Below, in pieces: positions 55,326-64,000 of a DNA stretch of 64,000 bases. Below the pieces are notes generated by a model, which saw only the letters and a program-made list of their open reading frames with translations, did not search any database and had not been told where the DNA came from. How positions within the stretch are numbered: the first letter of the stretch is position 1; the number at the start of each line of letters is the position of its first letter. Both the position numbers and the translations under genes were made by a program. This DNA is from Sphaerobacter thermophilus DSM 20745 (GTDB lineage: Bacteria > Chloroflexota > Chloroflexia > Thermomicrobiales > Thermomicrobiaceae): assembly GCF_000024985.1 (NCBI RefSeq), contig NC_013524.1, positions 1-64,000 on the forward strand, written 5' to 3'.

Positions 55326-56932
55326 CAAATCCGCAGCACCCCGTACTCCGTCGGCGGGATGGGAGCGTTGAGGGCGGTCTGCAGCGCCAGTCCGAGCACC
55401 TGTCGGGTCTGGCGCGGGTCGATCACCCCGTCGTCCCAGAGCCGCGCGGTGGCGAAGTAGGGGCTTGTCTCCTCGGCATAGCGCGCTTCGACCTCCTGGC
55501 GCAGGCGCTCCAACCCGGCCTCGTCTAGCGGCTCGCCGCGGCTCGCGGCCGCACGCTGGCGGATCGTGACCAGCACGCCGGCTGCTTGCTCGCCCCCCAT
55601 CACGCCGATCCGGGCGGTCGGCCAGCTAAAGACAAACCGCGGGTCGTAGGCCCGGCCGCACATCGCGTAGTTCCCGGCGCCGTACGACGCGCCGATCATC
55701 ACGGTCAGCTTCGGCACCTGCGCCACCGCGACCGCCGCTACCATCTTCGCACCGTCGCGCGCGATCCCCTCGTGCTCGTAGCGTTTCCCGACGATGAAGC
55801 CGGTGATGTTCTGGAAGAAGATCAGCGGGATGCGCTGCTGGGCGCAGAGCATCACGAAGTGCGCGCCCTTGCGGGCCGAGTCGCTGAACAGCACGCCGTT
55901 GTTCGCCAGCACGCCGACCGGGATGCCGTAGAGGTGACCGAAACCGCAGACGAGCGTCTGGCCGTAGTCGGCCTTGAACTCTCGCAGCCGGCTGCCGTCC
56001 AGGATGCGGATCAGAACCTCGCGCGCGTCGTAGGGGCGGCGCGGTTCCGGCGGGACGATGCCCAGCAGATCCTCGGGGTCCTCCTGCGGATCGACGATCG
56101 GCTCCCGCTCGAAGGGTAGCGGGGGCGGCGCGGGTCGAGGTTGGGCCAGCAGATCGTGGGCGATGGCGAGCGCGCTGGCCTCGTCGTCGGCCACGTAGTC
56201 CACCACCCCGCTGACCCGGCCGTGGACGTCGGCACCACCCAGCTCCTCAGCGGTCACCTCCTCGCCGGTGGCGGCCTTCACGAGCGGCGGGCCGCCGAGG
56301 TAGATCGTGCCGGTGCCACGCACGATGACCGCTTCGTCGCTCATGGCCGGCACATAGGCCCCGCCGGCCGTGCAAGGACCGAGAACCACCGCCACCTGGC
56401 GCAGCCCCTGCGCCGAGAGGAGTGCCTGGTTGCGGAAGATCCGCCCAAAGTGGTCACGGTCGGGAAAGACCTCGCTCTGCAGCGGGAGGAAGGCGCCGCC
56501 GGAGTCGACCAGATAGAGGCACGGCAAGTGGTTGGCGAAGGCGATCTCCTGGGCGCGCAGGTGCTTCTTGACGGTGATCGGGAAGTAGGTGCCGCCCTTG
56601 ACGGTCGGGTCGTTGGCGACGATGACGACCTCCCGGCCGCCGATCCGACCGATGCCGGTGACGATCCCGGCCGCCGGTGCCTCGCCGTCGTACATGTCCT
56701 CCGCGGCGAGGGGAGATAGTTCGAGGAAGGGGCTGGCCGGGTCGAGAACGCGCTCGATCCGCTCGCGAACCGGGAGTTTGCCGCGCTGCCGCTGGCGCTG
56801 GTGGGCCAGCTCGCCGCCGCCGGCCTGAGCGCGCCTTAGCCGCGCTTGCAGCTCTTCGATGGCCTGGAGGTTCGCCTCACGGTTGGCCTGGAACTCGGGA
56901 TCGGACCGGTTGACCCGACTGGTGAGCCGCAC
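55325..56932 (-). CDS. mccB: Carboxyltransferase subunit, methylcrotonyl-CoA carboxylase type
   Basis: A 535-residue carboxyltransferase with N and C crotonase-like domains. [47 protein letters not shown] (typical of MCC beta rather than PCC beta), [38 protein letters not shown] and [37 protein letters not shown]. It heads the minus-strand operon mccB, hydratase, mccA. The extended -10 TGCTACAGT (57033-57028) lies 96 bases upstream. Confidence 0.94.
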   Translation of the reverse strand: MRLTSRVNRSDPEFQANREANLQAIEELQARLRRAQAGGGELAHQRQRQRGKLPVRERIERVLDPASPFLELSPLAAEDMYDGEAPAAGIVTGIGRIGGREVVIVANDPTVKGGTYFPITVKKHLRAQEIAFANHLPCLYLVDSGGAFLPLQSEVFPDRDHFGRIFRNQALLSAQGLRQVAVVLGPCTAGGAYVPAMSDEAVIVRGTGTIYLGGPPLVKAATGEEVTAEELGGADVHGRVSGVVDYVADDEASALAIAHDLLAQPRPAPPPLPFEREPIVDPQEDPEDLLGIVPPEPRRPYDAREVLIRILDGSRLREFKADYGQTLVCGFGHLYGIPVGVLANNGVLFSDSARKGAHFVMLCAQQRIPLIFFQNITGFIVGKRYEHEGIARDGAKMVAAVAVAQVPKLTVMIGASYGAGNYAMCGRAYDPRFVFSWPTARIGVMGGEQAAGVLVTIRQRAAASRGEPLDEAGLERLRQEVEARYAEETSPYFATARLWDDGVIDPRQTRQVLGLALQTALNAPIPPTEYGVLRI

Positions 56933-57027
56933 GGACTGCTCCTCTCCTCGTCGAGCGGAGGCGCTGGCGCCGCTGCCGGCCGTGCCCGCCTACAGGATGG
57001 CCTCCCTGGCCCCCGCAGGCCACCGCT

Positions 57028-57033
57028 ACTGTA
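57028..57033 (-). promoter_or_regulatory. Extended -10 (TGCTACAGT) of the mcc operon
   Basis: Minus-strand TACAGT with TGC before it, 96 bases from the start; same word as before the M14 gene. Confidence 0.4.
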
Positions 57034-57071
57034 GCACTAAACCGGCCGGGGTTGGATACCCAGGGTTCCTG

Positions 57072-58052
57072 CTATCGCAGCCGCGTGGTCAGGGACCAGG
57101 CGGCCCACCGCCGGGTGGGGCTCTCAGCGAAGGCGCCCGGTGCCAGTCCCCAGGTCCAGGCCCGTGGTGCGTGGGCAGTGCCCCCCAACCCGGTGGTGTG
57201 AGCGTGCCCGGTGGGTTCCGGGGTGGCGGGCGGGGAGAGTATCGCGAAACCGTGGTCGAGGAGCACGGTGGCGTCGTCGTACCAGCGCTCACTGGTGGAG
57301 CCGAGGAGGACGACGATCACCCGGCGGCCGTCGCGCTCAGCGACCTCGACGAGGCAGTGGCCGGCGGCTCTGGTCCAGCCCGTCTTGCCGCCGATGATGC
57401 CGGGGTAGCGCTCCCAGAGCTTGTTGGTGCTCTCGTAGCGGTGGCCTTCGCCGGAATAGTCGTGGGCGCCGAAGATCGGGGCGAGGACCGGGGATTCGAG
57501 GACCGCGCGGGTGACCAGCGCGAGGTCGTGAGCGCTACCGAAGTGGTCCCGCGCATCCAGGCCATGCGGGTTCACTACCCGGGTGTCGGTCAGGCCAAGG
57601 CTGACGGCTCGCTCGTTCATCCAGTCGATGAAGCGCCCGCGTGCGGCCTGGTCGTCTGCATGTGGGCTGCCGCCGACCGCGCGGGCAATCGCCAGCGCCG
57701 CGTCGTTGCCGCTCGGCAAGAGCAGCCCGTAGAGGAGGGTGCGCAGCGAGAGCCGCTCTCCCTCCCGAAGCCTCGCGCTGGAGCCACGGATCAGGTCCGA
57801 CCGCATCACCGTGACCACTTGCTCGAGGTCCGCCCGCTCGACGGCGACCAGTGCTGTGAGCATCTTGGTGAGGCTCGCGATCGCCGTGCGCTGGTGCGGT
57901 TCCTGGGCGTCCAGCACGTCGCCGGACGCCCCATCCATGACGATCCAGTTCCGGGCGGCGACATCGGGCCGCGCGGCAGCCGGCCGCGCGGTGAGCACTA
58001 TGTGAATCGGCAGCACGAGAACGGCCAGGAGGAGGACGCGAAGACGACGCAC
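57072..58052 (-). CDS. D-alanyl-D-alanine carboxypeptidase, S11 family
   Basis: A 326-residue penicillin-binding protein of the PBP5/DacF group. A signal sequence spans residues 1-28. The three active-site motifs are S60-L-T-K63, S114-G-N116 and KTG in IIGGKTGWTRAAG. It trims the terminal D-Ala of peptidoglycan stem peptides outside the membrane. The usual amphipathic membrane-binding C-terminal tail is not obvious; the end is short and basic (RRWAAWSLTTRLR), so the protein may be soluble or loosely bound. Confidence 0.93.
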   Translation of the reverse strand: MRRLRVLLLAVLVLPIHIVLTARPAAARPDVAARNWIVMDGASGDVLDAQEPHQRTAIASLTKMLTALVAVERADLEQVVTVMRSDLIRGSSARLREGERLSLRTLLYGLLLPSGNDAALAIARAVGGSPHADDQAARGRFIDWMNERAVSLGLTDTRVVNPHGLDARDHFGSAHDLALVTRAVLESPVLAPIFGAHDYSGEGHRYESTNKLWERYPGIIGGKTGWTRAAGHCLVEVAERDGRRVIVVLLGSTSERWYDDATVLLDHGFAILSPPATPEPTGHAHTTGLGGTAHAPRAWTWGLAPGAFAESPTRRWAAWSLTTRLR

Positions 58053-58099
58053 GGGAGCCTCCTTCCGTTCCCGTGACGGGAGGACGGCAGTGCTGCCAG

Positions 58100-58930
58100 T
58101 CAGTAGCGCACGGTGTCACCCTGACCGGCGGTATCGATCCGGTGTGGCTCGGCGGCCCGCCAGTTGAGCCGCTCGATGTCGGCACGGAGCCCGGCGAGCA
58201 AGTAACGCAACTCGCTGGCCATGCCACACAGCCGGAAGCCCTCGGCCAGCCGCTGATTGACGCCGTCGGCGTTGCTGCAGTGGATGCCGGGCACGACGCC
58301 GAACCGGACCGCGGTTTCGCGCACGTGATTGATCGCCTCGACCACGCGCGGGATGTCGCACTCCAGCGGGACGCCCAGCCCCAGCCCCATCGAGGCCGCC
58401 AGATCGTTCGGGCCGATGAAGCAGGCGTCGACGCCCGGGACGCTCAGAATCTCGTCGACACGCTCGACCGCGTCGATGTGCTCGATCTGGAGAACGAGGA
58501 GGATCTCGTCGTTGGCATGGCGGTAGTACTCGCTGGCCGTGGTGTCGAAACTGAGCGCGTGGCGGCCGCCGCCGACGCTGCGGTTTCCCAGCGGGTGGTA
58601 GCGGGTCGCCTCGACCGCCCGCTCGGCTTCCTCGCGGCTCTTGACCATCGGGACGACGATGCCCCAGGCCCCGGCGTCGAGCACGCGCTTGAACCACATC
58701 GGGTCGTTCCACGGGATGCGCACCATCGGGGCAGTGGGCGTCGCTGCCACGGCCATGAACATCTGCGCCATGGTGCGGATGTCGATGGCATAGTGCTCGG
58801 TGTCCACCACCACCCAGTCGAAGCCTAGACGGCCAATGAACTCGGCCGCCTCCGGGCTGGGCAGTGCCAGCCAGGTGCCGACCGATGCCTCACCTGCGAG
58901 CAGGCGTCGCCGCACATGGTTCCCCCGCAT
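58100..58930 (-). CDS. HpcH/HpaI aldolase family protein
   Basis: A 276-residue class II pyruvate-type aldolase. VGTWLALPSPEAAEFIGRLGFDWVVVDTEHYAID, MVRIPWNDPMWFKRVLDAGAWGIVVPMV, LVLQIEHIDAVERVDEIL and DACFIGPNDLAASMG hold the conserved Arg, Glu and Asp metal ligands. It should cleave or form 2-keto-3-deoxy or 4-hydroxy-2-oxo acids. It lies 47 bases upstream of the carboxypeptidase gene with no known link. A TACAAT element (58983-58978) precedes it by 48 bases. Confidence 0.92.
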   Translation of the reverse strand: MRGNHVRRRLLAGEASVGTWLALPSPEAAEFIGRLGFDWVVVDTEHYAIDIRTMAQMFMAVAATPTAPMVRIPWNDPMWFKRVLDAGAWGIVVPMVKSREEAERAVEATRYHPLGNRSVGGGRHALSFDTTASEYYRHANDEILLVLQIEHIDAVERVDEILSVPGVDACFIGPNDLAASMGLGLGVPLECDIPRVVEAINHVRETAVRFGVVPGIHCSNADGVNQRLAEGFRLCGMASELRYLLAGLRADIERLNWRAAEPHRIDTAGQGDTVRY

Positions 58931-58977
58931 CGGCTCTCCGTCCTTTCTTTGATCCCGTGCCTCGCCGTGTGCGCGGC

Positions 58978-58983
58978 ATTGTA
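58978..58983 (-). promoter_or_regulatory. Possible -10 (TACAAT) of the HpcH-type gene
   Basis: Minus-strand TACAAT 48 bases from the start. No -35 match. Confidence 0.4.
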
Positions 58984-58998
58984 GCGCGGGACCGGTTA

Positions 58999-59040
58999 CC
59001 CCTCACCCCCTAGGCCCCCTCTCCCACAAGGGGAGAGGGG
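58999..59040. repeat. Dispersed GC-rich repeat core, copy D (shortened)
   Basis: CCCCTCACCCCC, GGCCCCCTCTCCCACA and AGGGGAGAGGGG; the central GGACGGAGC of the other copies is missing. It lies in the gap behind the S9 peptidase gene. Confidence 0.75.
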
Positions 59041-59052
59041 GGAACGGGGCAA

Positions 59053-61002
59053 CTAGGCGGGCTCGCCGAGGTAGTGCTTGAACCAGTTCAGGATGCGCGT
59101 GAAGACGTCCTCGCGGTGCTGCGGCGGACCCAGGCGCAGCATGCCGTGCGACCCGCCCGGGTAGCGGACGAACTCGACCTCGCAGCCGGCCTTCAGCAGC
59201 GCGATGAACATCTGCTCCCCTTGCCCGATCGGGCAGCGCTCGTCCTCCTCTCCGTGGATGATCAGCGTCGGCGTCGTCGCACGGTGGGCGAACGTCGACG
59301 GCGACTGTGCCGCGAACTTCTCCGGGATCTCGTGGGGCCGGCCACCCCACTCGAGCTCGCCGAAGGTGTGGCTGATGTCGCTCGTGCCGTACATCGACAC
59401 CAGGTCGAAGCAGGGCGCGCCGCAGACGGCTGCCTTGAAGCGATCCGTCTGCCCGATGGTCCACGCCGTCATGTAGCCGCCGTAGCTGTAGCCCCAGATG
59501 CCGGTCCGCTCGCGGTCAGCGTATGGGCGCTCCAGCACCGTGTCGAGGACCGCCATCAGGTCCTTGAAGTCCTCGCCGCCCCAGTCCTGGAGGACCGCCT
59601 GCGCGAACTCGCGGCCGTAGGAGCCGGAGCCGCGCGGGTTCGACATCACCACCAGGAAGCCGTTGGTGGCCAGAATCTGCTGCCACGGGGTGAACGTGTA
59701 GCCATAGAAGCCCTGCGGGCCACCGTGGACGTCGAGGATCACCGGGTAGCGCTTGTTCGGGTCGAAATCGGGCGGCGTCAGGAGCCACGCCTCGATCGTG
59801 TACCCGGCCCGCTCGATCTCGAAGCGCTCCCAGTTGGCCGGCGGGTGCTCGGTCAGGACCTGCGTGTTGTACCCGGTGACGACCGTCGTCTGGTTGGTCT
59901 GCGTATCGTGGACGGCGATCTCACCGATCTCGGAGAAGCTGGTGTGCCCCTGAACAACGTAGCGCCGGTCGCGGTCGACGCTCATCCCGGCGTGCGTCGC
60001 TTCCCAGCGCACCACCGTCTCAATAGCGCCGGTCTCAGCGTCGATGGTATAGAGGCCGCTGGCACCGGCCCGGATCGCATGGAACAGCACCCGGCGATCG
60101 TCGAGCCAGACCGGCTGAGCCGGAGCGCCGCGGCCGGGCTCGCCGCCAACCGGGCTCACGTCCAGGTCGTCCGTCAGACGCGTGGTCGTGCCGCTGGCGA
60201 CGTCGTAGACGAAGAAGTCGTCCTGGAACGAGTGCTCGGTGTCACCTGCGTAGATGATCCGGTCTCCGGAGGGCGACCAGGCCCAGACACTGATGACGCC
60301 GGTCTCCGGGCCGATGCGGATCTCCTCGCCGCCGTCGACCGGGAGCAGCGCGAGGTAGGAGCACATGCCGTTCAGGATCGGGACGCGGACCGAGACGAAC
60401 CGACCGTCCGGCGACCACTGGGGGAAGAGGTGGTCGCGCAGTTCACGGCTCAGCCGGCGTCGCTCACCGGTCTCGACGTCGACGACGAACGTGTGGAAGC
60501 GCACGTCGTTCAGGTAGCCGCGGCCGTCCTGCTTATAGTCGATGCGTCGCGTGACCCGCACCTTCGGCGGCGCATCCTTGTCGGGCGGTGTCTCGTCTGG
60601 GTTCTCCGGGTCGAAGGTGGTGGTGTAGGCGATGCGGGTGCCGTCGGGAGACCAGGCGAGGTCGCTGATCGCCTGGTTGTGCCGCGTGATCTCGCGCGCC
60701 TCCCCCGGTCGGTCCAGGTCGAGCACGAAGATGCCGGCCTTTTCGACCCGGTTCGAGACGAAGGCGATGCGCCTGCCGTCCGGCGACCAGACGCCGCCGC
60801 TGTTCCGCTCGCCGCTCCAGGTGAGCCGGCGCGGGTTGCTGCCGTCGATCCCACAGAGCCAGATCTGGCTGGAGCCCTTCTTCGTCTCGCGGTCGACGGC
60901 GCTGAGCGTGTACAGGATCTGCGTCCCGTCCGGAGACACCTGCGGTTCACCGGCCATGGTGAGTCCATAGACGACGAGCTCCGGGGTGATGGGCTGTGCC
61001 AT
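59053..61002 (-). CDS. S9 family prolyl oligopeptidase/acylaminoacyl peptidase
   Basis: A 649-residue serine peptidase with an N-terminal beta-propeller (TolB-like repeats such as SPDGTRIAY, SPDGRFVSV, SPSGDRIIY) and a C-terminal alpha/beta-hydrolase domain. The catalytic triad is S506 in GYSYGGYM, D587 in HGEEDERCP and H619 in GGSHGMLR. No signal peptide, so cytosolic peptide or acylated-peptide trimming is likely. The ATG at 61002 with GGAGGG seven bases upstream is preferred; earlier in-frame starts lack a site. A TATCCT element is at 61048-61043 on the minus strand. Confidence 0.93.
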   Translation of the reverse strand: MAQPITPELVVYGLTMAGEPQVSPDGTQILYTLSAVDRETKKGSSQIWLCGIDGSNPRRLTWSGERNSGGVWSPDGRRIAFVSNRVEKAGIFVLDLDRPGEAREITRHNQAISDLAWSPDGTRIAYTTTFDPENPDETPPDKDAPPKVRVTRRIDYKQDGRGYLNDVRFHTFVVDVETGERRRLSRELRDHLFPQWSPDGRFVSVRVPILNGMCSYLALLPVDGGEEIRIGPETGVISVWAWSPSGDRIIYAGDTEHSFQDDFFVYDVASGTTTRLTDDLDVSPVGGEPGRGAPAQPVWLDDRRVLFHAIRAGASGLYTIDAETGAIETVVRWEATHAGMSVDRDRRYVVQGHTSFSEIGEIAVHDTQTNQTTVVTGYNTQVLTEHPPANWERFEIERAGYTIEAWLLTPPDFDPNKRYPVILDVHGGPQGFYGYTFTPWQQILATNGFLVVMSNPRGSGSYGREFAQAVLQDWGGEDFKDLMAVLDTVLERPYADRERTGIWGYSYGGYMTAWTIGQTDRFKAAVCGAPCFDLVSMYGTSDISHTFGELEWGGRPHEIPEKFAAQSPSTFAHRATTPTLIIHGEEDERCPIGQGEQMFIALLKAGCEVEFVRYPGGSHGMLRLGPPQHREDVFTRILNWFKHYLGEPA

Positions 61003-61155
61003 GCTTGTCCCTCCAACGTCTTCTCGACTGAGCGCCGGAGCGAGGATAGCGGCGAACGAAACACCAGGCAACAGGTGTGGGACGCGGTTCAGTGCGTCAT
61101 GCTATCGTCTGCGCATCCACACCGCAGCCGTTGAGCCGAGGGTGAAGGAGGCCCA

Positions 61156-62319
61156 ATGATCCAGATCGACCGCCGCCACCTGCGCGAGACGCTGGCCGAC
61201 CTCGTCCGTATCCCGTCGATCAACCCGGACCTTGTCCCCGGTGCGGGCGGTGAGCGCGAGATCGCCGAGGCGATCGCCGCGAGGCTTCGCACCACACCCG
61301 GGATCACGGTCGAGCTGCAAGACGCCGGGGGCGGGCGGCCGAACGTGATCGCCATCGTCGGCGAGGGCTCGGGACGGCGGCTGATGCTCAACGGCCACAT
61401 GGATACCGTCGGCGTCGCCGGGATGGCCGACCCCTTCTCGGCACGCGTCGAGGACGACCGGCTCTACGGCCGCGGGGCGTTCGACATGAAGGGGTCGCTG
61501 GCGAGCATGATCGTGCTGCTCGAAGCGATCGCTCGGGCCGGTGAGTTCCCCGGCCAGCTCATCGCGACCTTCGTTGTCGACGAGGAGTACGCCAGCATCG
61601 GCACCCAGGCGATCTGCCGTGAGATCGACCGCTGGCGCCCCGACGCCGCGCTGGTGCTGGAGCCGACCGACCTCAACATCGGCGTCGCCCATAAGGGCTT
61701 CGTCTGGGCCGAGATCGTCACCCGTGGTCGTGCGGCCCATGGCAGCGACTTCCGCGCGGGCGTCGACGCAATCGCCCATATGGGCCGCGTGCTGGTCGAG
61801 CTGGAGCGCCTCGGCGCCGACCTGCTCGCCCGGACGCCGCACCGGTACGTCGGCCCGCCGTCGATCCACGCCTCGCTGATCTCCGGCGGCCAGGAGCTCT
61901 CCTCCTACCCCGAGGAGTGCTGCCTCCAGATCGAGCGCCGCACCGTCCCCGGCGAGACAGCCGCGCAGGTCGAGGCGGAGTTGCAGGCCATCCTCGACCG
62001 GCTAAGCGCCGAGGACGACCAGTTCAACGCCACCCTCACGATGGGAGTGGTGCGGGAGCCGTTTGAGATCAGCGAGGACGCTGAGATCGTCCGGGTGCTC
62101 GGCCGCGCCGTGGAGCGCGAGCTGGGGCAGGAGCCGGTGGTCTATGGCGGCTTCGGATGGATGGACTCGGCCCTGCTGGCCGCCGCCGGGGTTCCGACGG
62201 CGATCTTCGGCCCCTCCGGGGAGGGGGCCCACGCGTTGGTCGAGTGGAGCGACCTTGCTTCCCTGGAGGCCGTCACCCGTGTCATCGCCCGCGTCGCCTA
62301 CGACTTCTGCGGGATGTAG
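61156..62319 (+). CDS. M20 family metallopeptidase (ArgE/DapE-like deacylase)
   Basis: A 387-residue di-zinc amidohydrolase. The zinc motifs are NGHMDTV (near 79), YGRGAFDMKGSLASM (near 106), VVDEEYASIGT (catalytic Glu, near 141) and the C-terminal FGPSGEGAHALVEW. A dimerisation lid domain lies between about 185 and 295 (AHGSDFRAGVDAI). It removes acyl groups from N-acyl amino acids or cleaves dipeptides. The ATG has GTGAAGGAGG upstream. Exact substrate unresolved. Confidence 0.92.
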   Translation: MIQIDRRHLRETLADLVRIPSINPDLVPGAGGEREIAEAIAARLRTTPGITVELQDAGGGRPNVIAIVGEGSGRRLMLNGHMDTVGVAGMADPFSARVEDDRLYGRGAFDMKGSLASMIVLLEAIARAGEFPGQLIATFVVDEEYASIGTQAICREIDRWRPDAALVLEPTDLNIGVAHKGFVWAEIVTRGRAAHGSDFRAGVDAIAHMGRVLVELERLGADLLARTPHRYVGPPSIHASLISGGQELSSYPEECCLQIERRTVPGETAAQVEAELQAILDRLSAEDDQFNATLTMGVVREPFEISEDAEIVRVLGRAVERELGQEPVVYGGFGWMDSALLAAAGVPTAIFGPSGEGAHALVEWSDLASLEAVTRVIARVAYDFCGM

Positions 62320-62333
62320 GCGGTGCTGGGGAT

Positions 62334-62381
62334 CCCCTCACCCCCGCCCCCTCTCGGACGGAGCCCACAATGGGAGAGGGG
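62334..62381. repeat. Dispersed GC-rich repeat core, copy E (reverse orientation)
   Basis: CCCCTCACCCCC, CCCCCTCTCGGACGGAGCCCACA and TGGGAGAGGGG; lies between the convergent M20 and signal peptidase genes. Confidence 0.85.
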
Positions 62382-62413
62382 AGGACAGTGTTCAGCAGCA
62401 GGCTGAGGGACGC

Positions 62414-63049
62414 TCAGAGCGTGCCGGGAGGCCAAAGGGAGAGCCAGACCTGACCCTTGATTGCACTGATCGGTACGGGGCCGAAGTCGCGCGAGTCGCG
62501 CGAGTTGCTGCGGTTGTCCCCCATCACGAACACGTACCCTTCCGGGATAACCTGCTCGTTCCCGGCCCTGAGGAAGCGGCCCGGTCGGGTCGTGGCCATG
62601 CCGTTGATGTAGGGTTCATCGAGCCGCTCGCCGTTCACATAGAGTGCGCCGTCGTGGATTGATACCCGATCGCCGGGGAGTCCGACGACGCGCTTGACAT
62701 AGGGTTTCCCGCTGGCGTCGTGGGCGTCCAGGATCACGATGTCGCCACGGCTGGGCTTCCCGAAGGGGTACACCATGCGTTCGCCGTCGCGTTCGACGAA
62801 GGGGAGGGCGTCGAGGATGCCGTTGACGTCGATGTGCAGATAGGCGTGCCGACCCACGAGCAGGAGCTGACCCGGCTGGAGCGCCGGAACCATCGACGTG
62901 CCCTCCACCCGGTACGTCAGGACGACCGCGCGGATCAGCACGAAGATGATGACGGCGGTGAGCAGCGTCTGCACGATCTCGCGGAGCGCGCTCCGGTCTT
63001 GGGCTTGCTCCTGCTGCCCTGCTGCCTGCTTGTCGCTGCCGGTTGCCAT
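62414..63049 (-). CDS. lepB: Signal peptidase I
   Basis: A 211-residue type I leader peptidase with one N-terminal helix (LLTAVIIFVLIRAVVLTY, about 27-44). The catalytic Ser lies in EGTSMVPALQPGQ, the general-base Lys in YVKRVVGLPGDRV, and the box E motif is GDNRSNSRDSRDFGPV. It cleaves Sec signal peptides outside the membrane. The ATG at 63049 puts the helix at the normal distance; a much longer upstream reading is not supported. Confidence 0.94.
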   Translation of the reverse strand: MATGSDKQAAGQQEQAQDRSALREIVQTLLTAVIIFVLIRAVVLTYRVEGTSMVPALQPGQLLLVGRHAYLHIDVNGILDALPFVERDGERMVYPFGKPSRGDIVILDAHDASGKPYVKRVVGLPGDRVSIHDGALYVNGERLDEPYINGMATTRPGRFLRAGNEQVIPEGYVFVMGDNRSNSRDSRDFGPVPISAIKGQVWLSLWPPGTL

Positions 63050-63207
63050 CCGCGTCCGTGTCCCCTCGTCGAAGTGGTGTCGACCCTGCTGCGCCTGAGG
63101 ATACCCCATCGCGCCGCAGTGGCGGGTGAACACCGGGCCATGCCTGCTGGCACCACGTGTGCGGGCTGCGTAGGAGATGTGTCCCGACCGCGAAAGGAGT
63201 GGAACCC

Positions 63208-63477
63208 ATGACGGCGCAGCGCACCGAAGGCGAAGGCCAGGAGCCAACCCATACCCACCCGGCGGTCACCCATTCGCACGATCACTACCACGTCACGCAC
63301 CACCACACGGGCGGTGCCGGGGATCCGCTCGAGCACCGGGTCTACTGGCACACCCATCCGCACAACCACAACGAGCTCACGCATAGCCACGACTACGATC
63401 GGGACGACGAGGAGCAGCACCACGGCCGTGAGGCCCACGTGCACGACCATGCCGCCCCGACCCAGTCGCCGGCCTAG
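63208..63477 (+). CDS. Histidine-rich probable metal-binding protein
   Basis: An 89-residue soluble protein in which 21 residues are histidine, in runs such as HSHDHYHVTHHH and HTHPHNHNELTHSHDYD, with many acidic residues. No signal or helix. AAAGGAG precedes the ATG. It could store or buffer nickel, zinc or cobalt; nickel would fit the hydrogenase, but nothing near it links the two. Low-complexity composition prevents family assignment. Confidence 0.75.
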   Translation: MTAQRTEGEGQEPTHTHPAVTHSHDHYHVTHHHTGGAGDPLEHRVYWHTHPHNHNELTHSHDYDRDDEEQHHGREAHVHDHAAPTQSPA

Positions 63478-63565
63478 GTCCAGGAGCGCCGGCATCCTTG
63501 CCGGCCCCCGTGCTGCCCTGGTGACACAGGACGGGAGCCGATGAGACGCGGGCGCTCCTGACGCC

Positions 63566-64000
63566 CTAGAGCGGCGGGCGGCGCGTCGCGAAGTCGGTTG
63601 TCGCCTCGTAGGCGCGGGCCGCGCGGCAGATCGTTGCCTCATCGAACGGCCGGCCGATCAACTGGAGGCTGGCGACCGGCTGGTTCTGGTCATTGAAGGC
63701 GCAGGGGAGCGCGATCGCCGGCTGGCCCGACAGATCGACCGGGCAGGTGTAGCGCACCATGCAGTCCAGCGTCGTTTCCTCCACCCCGTCGATGGTGACC
63801 GTGTCCTGACCGATCGGGACGGGCGGGTGCGGGAGCGTCGGCGTCGCGATGACGTCGCACTGCTCCATGGCCGCGCGGAAGCTCTGCTTGATCATCGTGC
63901 GTAGCCGCTGGGCTTTGAGGTACATCGGGCCCGAGATGGCCTCGCCCGCTTCCAACAGGACTCTTATGTCGGGGGCGTACTTGTCCGCCCGCGTCCGCAG
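63566..64000 (-). CDS. Amidase C-terminal part, runs off the window
   Basis: The frame stays open to the window edge, so only the last 144 codons of an amidase-signature (GatA/AmiE-like) enzyme are visible; the Ser-Ser-Lys catalytic part lies beyond base 64000. The visible part, RLRTMIKQSFRAAMEQCDVIATPTLPHPPVPIG and CPVDLSGQPAIALPCAF, is the standard C-terminal region of amidases. It hydrolyses amides to acids and ammonia, in line with the other amide genes here. Substrate unknown. Confidence 0.9.
   Translation of the reverse strand: MRTRADKYAPDIRVLLEAGEAISGPMYLKAQRLRTMIKQSFRAAMEQCDVIATPTLPHPPVPIGQDTVTIDGVEETTLDCMVRYTCPVDLSGQPAIALPCAFNDQNQPVASLQLIGRPFDEATICRAARAYEATTDFATRRPPL

Noticed and set aside
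59074-61134. 686-codon plus-strand frame
   Set aside because: Antisense to the S9 peptidase with a complete Ser-Asp-His triad.

Overview
The window is a GC-rich bacterial chromosome segment. Gene content points to the class Thermomicrobia (Chloroflexota), probably Sphaerobacter or a close relative. This is inferred from a group 1h-type [NiFe] hydrogenase, selenocysteine-dependent formate dehydrogenase, F420 genes, acetamidase/formamidase and HyuAB-type amide metabolism, and Chloroflexi-like dispersed intergenic repeats; no rRNA, tRNA, CRISPR array or transposase was seen to confirm it.

Layout. 1-6.7 kb: parA, guaB, a glycosyltransferase behind a long structured leader, then an amide-use cluster (fmdB-type zinc ribbon, formamidase, AmiS/UreI channel). 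7.0-10.9 kb (minus strand): a cassette with a secreted I36-like protein, an ABC ATPase, an FtsX/MacB-like permease and a 59-residue membrane protein. 11.2-16.4 kb: formate dehydrogenase, whose alpha subunit is read through an in-frame UGA (Sec179) followed by a textbook bacterial SECIS hairpin, plus FeS and NrfD-like subunits. 17.1-18.6 kb: a compositionally odd island with its own promoter, a DCC-domain/Tat-signal protein, a peptide with 16 cysteines, and a small membrane protein; the first two look like one precursor split by a -1 frameshift. 18.8-30.8 kb: M14 peptidase, hydantoinase/oxoprolinase A and B, ferritin-VIT1 protein, N-glycosylasparaginase-type hydrolase, a second selenoprotein (peroxiredoxin-like, UPHC active site), an alpha/beta hydrolase and a second formamidase-like gene.

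31.0-39.8 kb is one long plus-strand hydrogenase operon: hhyS, hhyL, a NifU/zinc-ribbon protein, several hydrogenase-associated proteins of unknown role, a maturation protease, hypA, hypB and hypC. hypD, hypE and hypF are not in the window. 40.0-47.5 kb (mostly minus): F420 gamma-glutamyl ligase, a PPOX-fold protein, a KimA-like permease, a flavin reductase, a YtfJ-like protein, a tandem universal stress protein and an MFS transporter. 47.9-52.4 kb: a VOC-DinB fusion and a peptide/nickel-type ABC importer without ATPases. 52.5-56.9 kb (minus): methylcrotonyl-CoA carboxylase type genes with an enoyl-CoA hydratase. 57-64 kb: D-Ala-D-Ala carboxypeptidase, HpcH-type aldolase, S9 and M20 peptidases, signal peptidase I, a histidine-rich protein and the end of an amidase.

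Taken together the segment suits an aerobic, oligotrophic heterotroph that takes electrons from H2 and formate and recovers carbon and nitrogen from amides, peptides and leucine. Intergenic regions carry three families of palindromic dispersed repeats. The most novel items are the unannotatable-by-default Sec peroxiredoxin, the frameshifted Cys-rich Tat precursor locus, and the I36/ABC cassette.
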